64,000 bases of DNA from Euphorbia lathyris (lineage: Eukaryota > Streptophyta > Magnoliopsida > Malpighiales > Euphorbiaceae): the NCBI RefSeq assembly GCF_963576675.1, contig NC_088916.1, forward strand, positions 83,345,501 to 83,409,500. The letters are read 5' to 3'. The notes beneath the pieces were generated by a model, which did not search any database, was not told where the DNA came from, and saw only the letters and a list, made by a program, of their open reading frames with translations. Below, piece by piece: positions 11,691-21,800 of this stretch (position 1 is the first letter of the stretch; the number at the start of each line of letters is the position of its first letter). The translations under genes were made by a program, and so were the position numbers.

Positions 11691-12934
11691 TGAGAATCCA
11701 AATAAATGACTATTTCTTAATTTTGTTTGGTTCAATATAAAATTAGAATGTTATTCCCTTTGAAGTGGTTTAGTTCTTTAATGATTGGAAGAGAATTAAT
11801 ACAATATTCGTTAAAAATAATTTATCAAATAATAATAATAACTTCAATTAAAAATAATATCTTGGTTTTATTACGCATATCCAAATTCCAAAGCCTTTTG
11901 GAACATTTGCTGATATCACAGTAGTATTTTGCGGCATCTTTCAATGCATATTTGTATCCATAACTTGTACATTTCTGTCTCACATGCTAGCAAACCAATC
12001 AAAGCTTGTGGCATATACATTTTATTTTAGAAAAATATTGATATGCTCACAGTTTATGCATGCTAAACCGAGTTTGAATTTTTGCCATAAATGAATTGTT
12101 ACGGGAGGGCTTAATATATTGAAAAAAAATCATTAATCAAAGACTTAGTATATCCATTTAAAAAATAGAGACTTAATGTATTTAAAAATAATTAATCAAC
12201 AGTTTAATTTATAACGACTTAATGAATAAAAAATAAATTTATCACGACTCAAACATGCAATTTAACCACAGAACTTCGCGGATAACTATAACATGACTTC
12301 ATTGATTAACTTTTACACATTATATAGATGTAAAAAAACAGTTCATAGATATGCATGCTTGTGAAATGATGGACTTCTTGAAGAGGATGTTTTAAAGAAC
12401 ATATTTTAAAGAATTTTAATTCTTCAACTTTTTAGTTTTGATGTAATTTATGCATTGTCTGGTGATTAAAAGAAAGTTAATGTTTACACTTGAGAGAGAA
12501 AGCTAAAAAAATAAAAAAATATTATTTCATAGTAAATGTGATACTAAAAAATTTTAATTCTTGAAAAAATTCATTTTGAGGTTGTTAATAAATTTTTTAA
12601 ATCAACCCTTACACAATATAATGCAATAAAAGCTAATAATATTAATCAGAAAAATAAAATATGATTAACTATTAATAGGATTCACTCGCAAACACAAATT
12701 GAACATCTCATATTTTGACATGTCATTTTTATAGAGATAGTAAAATTACACGTGATTTACGAAAACATTACAAAAATCCAATATAATATTATTAATGGGT
12801 TAAAATTTGTTAAATAGATTTAGAATCAAATTTTTGGAAGATGGTGTTAATTTACTTCCTAATACAAAAATAACATTGAAATTTTAAAATTGTCCTTATA
12901 TATTTTTAAATTTCTATCACTAAAAGAGTTTATA
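11691..12934. repeat. Segmental direct duplication, copy 2 (~1.24 kb)
   Basis: Near-identical partner of 6273-7517, same orientation, offset 5418 bp. It begins right after the CACTA-type terminus at 11690 and ends about 400 bp upstream of the multi-CLE start codon, so it constitutes the distal 5' flanking region of that gene. Differences between copies are scattered single bases and one or two single-base length changes, which suggests a recent event. Confidence 0.93.
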
Positions 12935-13042
12935 CATGAAAGAAAACAAGATGCTAAATATAATATCTATCACTAAAAGATTTTGAATTGGGTTAACTGA
13001 ATTTAATTTTTTTGCAACCAAAATGAAGCTACCCACTCAAGC

Positions 13043-13168
13043 TTATCTATGGGTATGATTGTTAGAAAACATGGAAGCCAAATCCAGTGCAAGTGAAAAT
13101 ATTGGTTATCTATGGGTTTGATTGTTAGAAAACATGGAAGCCAAATCCAGTCCAAGTGAAAATATTCG
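13043..13168. repeat. 63-bp tandem repeat (2 copies) upstream of the CLE gene
   Basis: The unit starting ttatctatgggtatgattgt at 13043 is repeated at 13106 with few changes, ending gtgaaaatatt. It lies immediately upstream of the TATA-like box at 13213, so it may modify promoter spacing or duplicate a regulatory site. Minus-strand translation gives a repeated short peptide, but nothing suggests it is expressed. Confidence 0.85.
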
Positions 13169-13212
13169 TTTGGGTTCAAGGGATCAAATCTCCTCTGACC
13201 CAAGTTGCTAAA

Positions 13213-13219
13213 TATAAAA
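13213..13219 (+). promoter_or_regulatory. TATA box of the multi-CLE gene
   Basis: The sequence tataaaa lies 114-120 bp upstream of the chosen ATG at 13333, a normal distance for a plant TATA box plus a short 5' leader. It follows directly after the 63-bp tandem repeat. Confidence 0.5.
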
Positions 13220-13332
13220 CTCAAATTCTGTATACTTGCAATTCATGGTTTTATATCAGATCCTCTAAGATTTTCAGTGTTTGTATATATATCCCTCTAA
13301 TTGGATATCTTAATGCAATACACTTATCCAGT

Positions 13333-14052
13333 ATGATTTTATCAACAATAGGAGCTATGATGCTCATTCTTCTTCATGCTCTAACTGTGCAAGTTTCTAA
13401 TGCAAATCCTTCTCTTCAATTGCCTCAAGTTTGCCGTCACTCTTTCAATCAAGTTCCTGGCGGACCAGATCCAATTCATAACCCACCCAAACTCATTACA
13501 GCTCAACATCAACCGTCAACCCGAGTTTATGGTCATTCTTTTAGACAAGTTCCTGGCGGACCAGACCCAATTCATCACCGACCCCAACTCATTACAGCTG
13601 ATCATCAACAGTCAACCCGAGTTTATGGTCATTCTTTTAGAGAAGTTCCTGGCGGACCAGACCCAATTCATCACCCAACCCAACTCATTACCGATGATCA
13701 TCAACAGTCATCCCGAGTTTATGGTCATTCTTTTAGACTATCTCCTGGTGGACCAGACCCAATTCATCACCCATCCCAACTCATTACTGCTGATCATGAA
13801 CAGTCAAGCCGAGTTTATGGTCATTCTTTTAGACTATCTCCTGGTGGACCTGACCCAATTCATCACAGCCGTCATTCTCTCAGAAGAACCCCTGGCAGAC
13901 CAAACCCAATTCATAACCCCGGACCTGGAGAACCACCCCAGCTCCCGACAAACAGTCATTCTTTGAGAGAAACTCCTGGGGCACAAAACCCAATTCATAA
14001 CCCTAGACCTGGATCACCACCTGAACATATCTCGACTGAACATCAATATTAA
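13333..14052 (+). CDS. Secreted precursor with seven CLE-peptide motifs
   Basis: A 239-residue single-exon protein. Residues 1-24 form a signal peptide (hydrophobic core MMLILLHAL, cleavage plausible after VSNA). Seven CLE-type dodecapeptides follow at residues 39-50, 71-82, 103-114, 135-146, 167-178, 184-195 and 212-223. Examples are RQVPGGPDPIHH, REVPGGPDPIHH and RLSPGGPDPIHH (twice). The first has N at position 1. The last two are diverged (RRTPGRPNPIHN, RETPGAQNPIHN). Motifs 1-5 lie in 32-residue (96-bp) repeats with spacer LITADHQQSTRVYGHSF. CLE peptides are processed, hydroxylated extracellular ligands of CLV1/BAM-type receptor kinases controlling meristems, vasculature or nodulation. 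Most precursors hold one motif. The RLSPGGPDPxHH form resembles Arabidopsis CLE1-CLE7. The ATG at 13333 is chosen because the signal peptide starts there; the frame is open further upstream but with no better start. Confidence 0.92.
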   Translation: MILSTIGAMMLILLHALTVQVSNANPSLQLPQVCRHSFNQVPGGPDPIHNPPKLITAQHQPSTRVYGHSFRQVPGGPDPIHHRPQLITADHQQSTRVYGHSFREVPGGPDPIHHPTQLITDDHQQSSRVYGHSFRLSPGGPDPIHHPSQLITADHEQSSRVYGHSFRLSPGGPDPIHHSRHSLRRTPGRPNPIHNPGPGEPPQLPTNSHSLRETPGAQNPIHNPRPGSPPEHISTEHQY

Positions 14053-14744
14053 TAAGATGTTATCTTGTTTAATTATGGGAAGTTCTATCATGAAAATTAT
14101 CAATATAGATCCAATAATAGTTTTAGTAAAATATATATGTCTCTTCATGTTATGATCCATTTGCTTTATTATGATTAATATTATGTGTCACCGTTAGTAC
14201 AATGTTTAAGCCTTCATCCCTATGACATAGACAAAGAAGAAAGTGTGTTAATTCAGATGAATATATATGCCATAATGAAAAATTCCATGAGCTCAGTGTG
14301 AACCTGTCCTTTTATAAAATCCTTACAAAGTTACTATTATTTAATTGTCTAATGAAGAATATGTACTAGCTCTAGAACAGGTTTCATAAATGTTTTTTTT
14401 TTACAACTTTTTCTTATATTGAAATGGATTTATAGTGAAAATAAAAATGAAGTCAAAATTGTCCAAAACCTTTCATTTCAGTTTTTTGTTTACAATAGGT
14501 TTGGCTTAAGAATGGCAATTCACAAGATGTGCTGAGACAATCTATGCTAATTAGTAATTTGCTAAGATGAAACACCTTTTTATATGGAACTTAAACTTTA
14601 CTTTTCGTTTGTATAAATTGAACATTCCATAGGTGATGATGCTAGCCTACACGGGATTGTTTCTGAGTTTATACAAAATAATAGTAGAGCAAGTGGAAGC
14701 AGAGATTTCATCTGCTGCTGCAAGAATTCTCTACGGATGTAAAC
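14053..14744. other. 3' flank of the CLE gene, no gene seen
   Basis: AT-rich sequence with ttaataagatgttatc just after the stop and several possible plant polyadenylation signals (aataat, aatata) within 120 bp. No reading frame or repeat worth naming was found. Confidence 0.5.
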
Positions 14745-15095
14745 CAGATGGGTCGGGGAATGCATTTCCCATCCCCTGATCTCCATCACCGTCCCCACAG
14801 GGACCCCATATCCAGTTTAGAGATGTTTTAAAAAAGTTATTCACATTTCTCATTCCCTATTCACCGTGGGGAATCACCGTTTTAAAAAATCAGTAAAAGC
14901 AAAACGTTTAAGAAACAGTAGCTAATAATACCAAATATTAACAAGCATTCTCAAAATTTTCAAATAAAAATAAAACTAAAAATTGAAAACAATCAATCAC
15001 CTAATTAAAATGTACTTAAAATCATCCAAAAAATCAATTATCACGTGGAATAATGGGGATCCCCATTGGGGATTAACGGGACGCGAACAGAGATA
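14745..15095. mobile_element. hAT-like non-autonomous element, tentative
   Basis: The left side carries gatgggtcggggaatgcatt, then cccatcccctgatctcc and ccgtccccacagggacccc. The right side carries ggggatccccattggggatt, then aacgggacgcg. Such repetitive 'ggggatcccc' and 'gggtcggg' strings around an AT-rich core are typical of widespread plant hAT-derived elements. Exact ends and target duplication were not resolved, and nothing inside codes. Confidence 0.3.
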
Positions 15096-15944
15096 CCTTT
15101 CTTTCATTTTGGAATTCTTTCATTTATGGTGATTATAGTTTGATTGAACAATTTAGAATTTAGTTTTGCTCTGTTCTCCTCTTTTTGTTTCTTTATTCCT
15201 TTGTATACTATTCCTTTGCGGGATGTCCGGCCTTTCCCTAAACCATCACCCCATTTTTACTAAAAAAAATTGTAAATAAACAAATCTATAATATTTCATT
15301 TTTTAGGAAAAATGGTGTTACTTACTGAATTTATTTAAGAAGTTACATATACAAACAAAAATAATCATATTAATTTTATGTATTTTAAATAATGGTGTAG
15401 ATTCCATATATACATTGGGGGTAGGTGAAGATTACTAGATCCGAGCTTCTTTGAACAAGCGTCTCTTGGAATTACTCCCCGCTTGAAGATGACAAATTTG
15501 AACGGTTAGAAAACACAGATCGACAACAAATGAAATCAAAATTCGAGAAGAAGTATGACATAAAATGAAGAAAACAAAGTGCAAATGAAGAAGAAGAAAA
15601 GAAGTTATCAATAAAACGTGTATTCTGAATAGATAAAGAATGGGTAGATTGAGAACGTGGGTAATTATTTGGGAACGGTTTATCACCATGGTCATGCAAA
15701 GCTAAGGAGAAAAGTTGTGAAGAAGAAGAGTTACAATATTTTAAGAAAATGGCACATCGGGCCATAGATATCTTCAAGAGATGATACATCAGTACTATTA
15801 ACTACAAATTTAGTATATAGTATAGATTCCTGTTATATTTAAGCAAATGATATGTGGCAAGTCTGACTAGTCTTTTCACTTTTTTGAGCTTATATTGTGA
15901 ATTGGTTACTAAGCTTTGAAATAGGTCAATAAAATTAGGCCTAA

Positions 15945-16645
15945 TACATCACCAGCTCCATGAACTTATCCATAATAGTAGATTGACTCTCTGAACTTGT
16001 AAGTGTCTCACCAGTTCCCTAAACTTGCTTATTTCGTATCACCAGCTCCTTAAACTTGTCCATAAAAATTTATTAGCTCCCTGAACTTTGCAAATGTCTC
16101 ACCAGCTCCCTAAACTTGCTTATTCTGTACCAAATAAATACCAAAACTTATTAAACCTAAATTCTAAAAATACATCTTCATCTAGTTGTGAGGTAATTTT
16201 TTTCTTCCCCTACCTTTCAAAATATTGAGGAACCAGAGTTAGTAGGGTTAAGGAGCAAAAATACCATTAATATTTTGGGTCAGGAGTAACTTTACCCACA
16301 ACGTGTAAAATGGTGCAATTTTACCCCTAACGTTAGTAGCCAAGAGCAAATTTATAAATTGGTGAAATTTTTGAATTGTTTTGTCCAATTTGTACAAAAG
16401 ATAGTATATTTTTTTTCACATCCCAACATATGTTTGTGATTTGTTACCGATAAAATGATGCACGTATGAAGTGTAGATGACAAGATTCATGACCGAGAAG
16501 ACAATTTGATGAATTAGTATTATGGTTTTTGTATTCAGTTGTTACTGAATAAGCAAGTTTAGAGAGCTGGTAAGACATTTGCAAAGTTCAGGGAGCTAAA
16601 AAACAATTATGGACGAGTTCAGAGAGCCAGTCTACTATTATTAGT
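15945..16645. mobile_element. MITE-like element with ~100-bp inverted repeats
   Basis: The left arm contains agattgactctctgaactt, tagctccctgaactttgcaa and ctccctaaacttgcttatt. The right arm (about 16540-16645) is the reverse complement of the same series, ending at actattattagtct. Within the left arm the 'caccagctcc..aaactt' phrase is repeated about four times. The interior is AT-rich and non-coding. This is a common structural style of non-autonomous plant DNA elements. Confidence 0.7.
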
Positions 16646-17799
16646 CTCACATTAAAAAAAATCATGTGGAAGATACATTGATTATGATTATAAATTAAAA
16701 AAAATAAAATTAATTGGAGTTCGACCCATCTATCCTTCCTTGTACACCCCCTCTAACAAACAACGTATATAAAGAGCCACTTTTTATCCCTATATCACCT
16801 CGTATATCGCCTCTGTTAAACATAGTGGTAGTTATTTAGGAAACCACAATTACCTAATAGTATAATACAATGACAAAACTCGATAACTATTTAAATTATT
16901 ATCTTATTATTTGCCCATCCTAGGTCTTTAATGCTCAGGAATTCTATAGTTATATTTCCGGGTAAGCTCATTGTTGGATCGACCAAATTAGGGTCCATAA
17001 TTTTCCAGTTGTGCATTTTGTAATTTAAGATGGAATTCGTCTGGTTCTTTTTAATTGCTTAATTTTCTTTGATCATTGGGATAATTCAAATTTTCTAATG
17101 TAAATTGGACTTAATTCCTCTCTTTCTAAGAAAAATTGTTTTGCATGGATGTTTATAAATCCATAATCAGATAATTTCAAGAGAATTTTGTTTTACTTGG
17201 TATATAAGTGAGTCACACAAATTAGTTTTGACAAGTTAAATTTGTTGTTGTCAAAACCTAACCGCCTTGATCTGAACCACTTATGGATGGTAATATTGTG
17301 TTTTGGGTTTAATGAACAGTTCTTTTCAGTTTGCAACTAACAGGGGCTTAGACCATCTCCAACACATTTCATCAAATTTACTGCATCAAACCATGTTTTC
17401 ATCATATTCTCTATCTGTTTTGATGTTGCTACAATGTTTTTACTCCAACCCATTTCATCATTATTAGAGTTAAATGATTTTGTATGGATTGATTATTAGT
17501 GTTAAATGATTCTTGATTTCTGGTTTTTATGTATATAAAATAAATGAAAAAGAAAATAAATAATATTATTTTATTAAATGATTCCCCATCAAAAAATGAT
17601 GCTACAATGATTTTTTTTTAAATGATGGGATACGCGGAGGACACTTCGGGGACACTTCGGGGATACTTTAGGGGTTTTTTTAAAAAAACTATGAAAGTAT
17701 AAGGGTTTTTTTAAAACTCAGAAAATATAAGGATTAAAATGAAATAATCCCAGGATTACTAGTATATACCGACACGAAATCGATTGAACCCTAAACTAA
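16646..17799. other. Intergenic DNA upstream of DMS3
   Basis: No gene seen. Around 17349-17620 lies a sequence starting gaccatctccaacacattt with internal repeats of 'atgatgctacaatg' and 'aaatgattc', resembling small non-autonomous elements. Around 17630-17760 are short repeats, acacttcggggacacttcgg followed by ttaaaa-rich strings. Any promoter of DMS3 should lie near 17650-17800, but no clear TATA box stands out. Confidence 0.4.
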
Positions 17800-18803
17800 A
17801 ATTGAAAATCTCTCCTGTGCGATGCATTGAACCCTAACAAAATTGAAATTCCTAAATCTTTTCTCTCATCTGATCGAGTTCTTCTGTTCAGTGGTTCTGT
17901 GCAATCAGTTGTCTTCCTCGATTGCTTTGCTGAAGTCGATCACTCTCATCTGGTCAATCTACTTTGATCGAGTTTTTCCTCTCATCTGGTCGATCTGCTA
18001 TGAATTAATTACTTATTAGTTAATATTATAGATGTTATTTGTGGTTTTATAATGACTTGAGAGTATTATTTGTGTTTTTATAATCACTTTATGAATATGA
18101 TTTGTGATTTATATATTTATGTATCTTTTGAATTTTCATTATAAATGATATATATATTATTAATTATATATAAAATTTGCTTATCCCCGCCGTACCGTAT
18201 CTCATATTAATCACTGGAATACTCGCATATGATAAATTTCGAGACCCTAAGAAGGATGGTGATTAGTGTGGCTGGATTCATTTTGCTTCACTCAGTGAAC
18301 TATATTTTGAAAATTTTGACAAGTAGAAGAGTAGACGCCATGTATATGCTCACATGGTTGTTATCAAAGAAATTATATTGCCAGCCCTTGTTTTTGAATG
18401 GCAGAGAACTTTTAAACTTTGCAGCTAATTTTGATGACTTCATCTTCCAATAATTAGGATATTATTTGGGAGCATAAGCTTTGAAGGCTTTTAATTTGTT
18501 CACTATATGCAGTGAGACCATAAAGAAATTATATCTGAGGCTTCATATGTTTTAGACTTTTATCATCTTTAGATTTCAGAAGATTACTATGACTATTTCC
18601 ATTATTAGTAAATATGGTTTTTGTTTGTCAGCTTTTTATTGTTTCTTGAGGTGCACTGTGATGCATACAAATGTGCCTTGCTTTACCTATTTGTATAAGG
18701 AACATAGTGTCATGTTGCTCTTTGAGATGATATGTTCATAGTTGCAAATGTTAAGTCGATCCTTTTGTTTTAGTTGTAATTCTTACATAGAGTGTTTCCG
18801 CAG
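17800..18803 (+). other. Probable 5' UTR exon and first intron of DMS3
   Basis: CT-rich transcribed-looking sequence (tctctcatctgatcgagttc and repeats of 'ctctcatctggtcgatc') at about 17800-18000 is followed by a T-rich stretch leading to a good acceptor, gtttccgcag at 18803. The first coding ATG is 15 bases into the next exon. The UTR exon borders are inferred from composition only. Confidence 0.4.
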
Positions 18804-18818
18804 GATTTGTCAGCTGTG

Positions 18819-21800
18819 ATGGAAGAAGAAGCTACTATTATCCCAAGTAATGAAATGCAAAATGGTTGTTCTATGCAAGCCCAATCCGTCATATACAATT
18901 CTAAGGTTTTCAGTTTGCATAGGATCTTTACATTTTGTTGTGATGTGGGTGTAAATCAAAAGCAATTCTTCTGTTATTTATATTTTATTTTTATGGAGTT
19001 GACATTTGTAAAAAAAAAGCCGAAATTTCACATTGCAATTTGTATTTTTTTAGACATCCTTTAAGTTACTATAGCTTATTTACAATGTAAAGTAGGTCAA
19101 AGAACTAATTGTTAAATTGTAACCTTTGCAGAAATTTCAAGATGATCTACACACAGCAGGAATCCAAATCAAGCAGCATGAGGATAACTTGAAAATTTTG
19201 AAAAGTCAACGAAACAAATTAGAAGACTCAATACTTGATCTGCAAGGTATGCTAAATTTTATTTTTTGTGCCTCTTCTTGAAGATTACTCAGCTAAGAAG
19301 TATTTGCATGTGATGTTCACTTGGATACAAGCACATCTATGAACAAATTTATGTTGTGTAGTGTAATTGTTTTTAATTTAAGCATGGTAGCTACCTAACA
19401 AATTCAACTGAGTCACCTGTTTTTAATTGTTGGCCATTAATTCTTGGTTCTCCAAGTGCTTTAAGTACTGTGGTAGCAATGTTTAGATCTGTCATTCATA
19501 TACACTGTTTCCTTCAATGTTTTAGTCAATTTAATTAGACAAGATATTTCAGTAAAGTTTTTGCTGATATAAACAGAAAATGATGTTGTTAGGAAACTGT
19601 TGTGGCTAGTCCAAATCAGAGTAAATTTATTTAGAAATTGTTATTTTCGGAATTATCATTTATTTAGGAAGTCTTAGTATTAGTAGAAATAAGAGTTTAT
19701 TTTCAGAACTATTATTTAGGAAGTTCTAATTCTAATAGGATAGTAGTTTATTTTTAGAATTTTTATTTAGGAAGTGTTAAATCTAATAGAATAGGAATAC
19801 TAGTTTAAGTTTGCCTTTTGTACTATTATAGAAAGGAGCCATTTTATCATTCGTAAAGTACTATTTGAAAAACAAATTCAGTGGTCAGGAGTTCTCATCA
19901 TAGAGATCCAGGTTTCTCTCTAACGAGCTGCATTAATTAATTCTCATCATACTATCTCGAAAGAAAAAGAAGTAAGATTCACTTCATGATTTCAAGGTTC
20001 AAGGACCAGTAATTTGATCCAAAACTCAGGAGCTTAACAAAGTGGTATTAGAGCAAGTTATGGGTGAATCAAGTAATCTGGAAAAACAGTTTGAAGCCTT
20101 TTTGAGCTTCATACTGCAAAGACAGGCCAAAGGTGGAGGCCATGGTACTCCAACTAGAAACCATTGAGGAGAGTGGCAATCTAGCACAACAAGGAAGGAG
20201 ATAGGGGGTGGACAGTAGAATACGACGGCAGGAGGAGGTCTGCTTCCAAAATTCTCGAAACTAGATTTCCTAAGTTTGATGGGTCGTATGATCCCTTGAG
20301 CTGGTTGGTTGCATATGTGTGAGAATTTTTGTAAGCATCAACACACTGTTGAAAGGCACAATCGTGGTCGAAGTAGAGTTGCATAAATCTGCTGAATTAC
20401 CAAGGCTATATGAAAAAAGAGAAATTATCAAGATGGTACTGCTGGCCAGCAGTGGAAGGACCGTTTAGAGAACCGAAAGACTAAGGGGATTTGTTATAAT
20501 TATGACTAATCGTATACATGAGGACATCAGTATAAAAGATATCACTGGCTGGAAGGACTGGAGGAACCTTTACTAGAACCAGATGATGAAGATCCTATCA
20601 CCAACTGATGCTTTGGTGAAGTAGCTCCAGTTATCATCTTTGTGCATGAGATCACACTCATTTTTGTATTGGAAGACAATGTTAAAACTGTTGTAGCTAG
20701 TCTATATCATAATAAATCGTTATTTTGATTAGGTTTAGGACTTACTAGTTTCATAATTGTTATTTATTTAGGAAGTCTTAGTCCTTGAGGAGTAGGAATT
20801 TATTATCAGAATTGTTATTTAGGAAGTTTTAATTCTAATAGGGTCATGGTATTATTTTCAGAATTTTTATTTAGGAAGTTTGAATTATAATATGAGCAGG
20901 AGTTCTAGTTCAAGTCTGCCTTTTGTACTCTTATAAGTTATAACAGGGAAGTGTTTATCATTAATAAAGTAAGCATCATTTGAAAAACAAATTCAGAGAT
21001 CACGAAATTAATTCTCATTATAGGTAAGCTAGGTCGAAAAAGAAAAGCAGATTTACTTCTTGATTTCATAGTCAAGGACCAATAACTCAATCCAAAGCTC
21101 AGAACTTATAGTGCGAGCAGTTTTTTTATCTCAACTTCCAGTCTGTGTTTCCGAATGGAAGGATTTACTTTTAGATGCTAGAATTGTTTGGAGATTTTAT
21201 CTGTATAATCATTTGTGATGCATAATATCTCTTTTTCCATTTTCATTTTTTGCTTCTGACAAGTTTCCTTTCAGTTATTCTTGGTAATTATCACTCCGCA
21301 AGACCTCCTAGTGGTGAAAGTGAAAGCCATTCCTCCAATCAGAGTGAGGAAGAAACAGTAAATCAGATTCTGCAGCATGAAACTTCTGCTGCAGGCATTC
21401 TGTGTCAGCTGACAACGCGCCATGGTACTCATGCACCTCAACTCGGATTCACTAAGGATGTGCTTGGTATTGTTGCTACTCTGGGCAAGGTGGATGATGA
21501 TAATCTTAGCAGGTTAGTTTGAAGTTGCATGTTATCTGCTATTGATATTTACTATCTATCTAACATGTAGATTCTTCCTCTTCTATGAAATAAGTCTTAT
21601 GATTAGTTTCCTTGCTAATATAGCATACTATTCCTGGTTCTAATGTAGTCAGTTAATTTATGTACTCCACAATTCCAAGAGCTCTTATTATTTTCAATCA
21701 GTGAAATGCCTCTGTACTTACTGCCACACTGATCTTTTCTTTAAAGAGCTGCATGATAATGCAGTTGTTGTTAGTTATCTGCACTATTTTCAATCTACTT

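Noticed and set aside
13400..13966. 188-codon frame overlapping the multi-CLE gene in another frame
   Set aside because: It is open only because the 96-bp repeat keeps all units in phase; it has no signal, family resemblance or plausible start, and codes repeats such as FLADQTQFIT as a by-product.
15435..15789. Minus-strand frames of 86 and 105 codons
   Set aside because: Two overlapping frames, Ser/Phe-rich, without start context, splice signals or known motif.
18229..18453. 74-codon plus-strand frame in the DMS3 5' region
   Set aside because: It lies in the probable first intron, has no family match and is not connected to the DMS3 frame.
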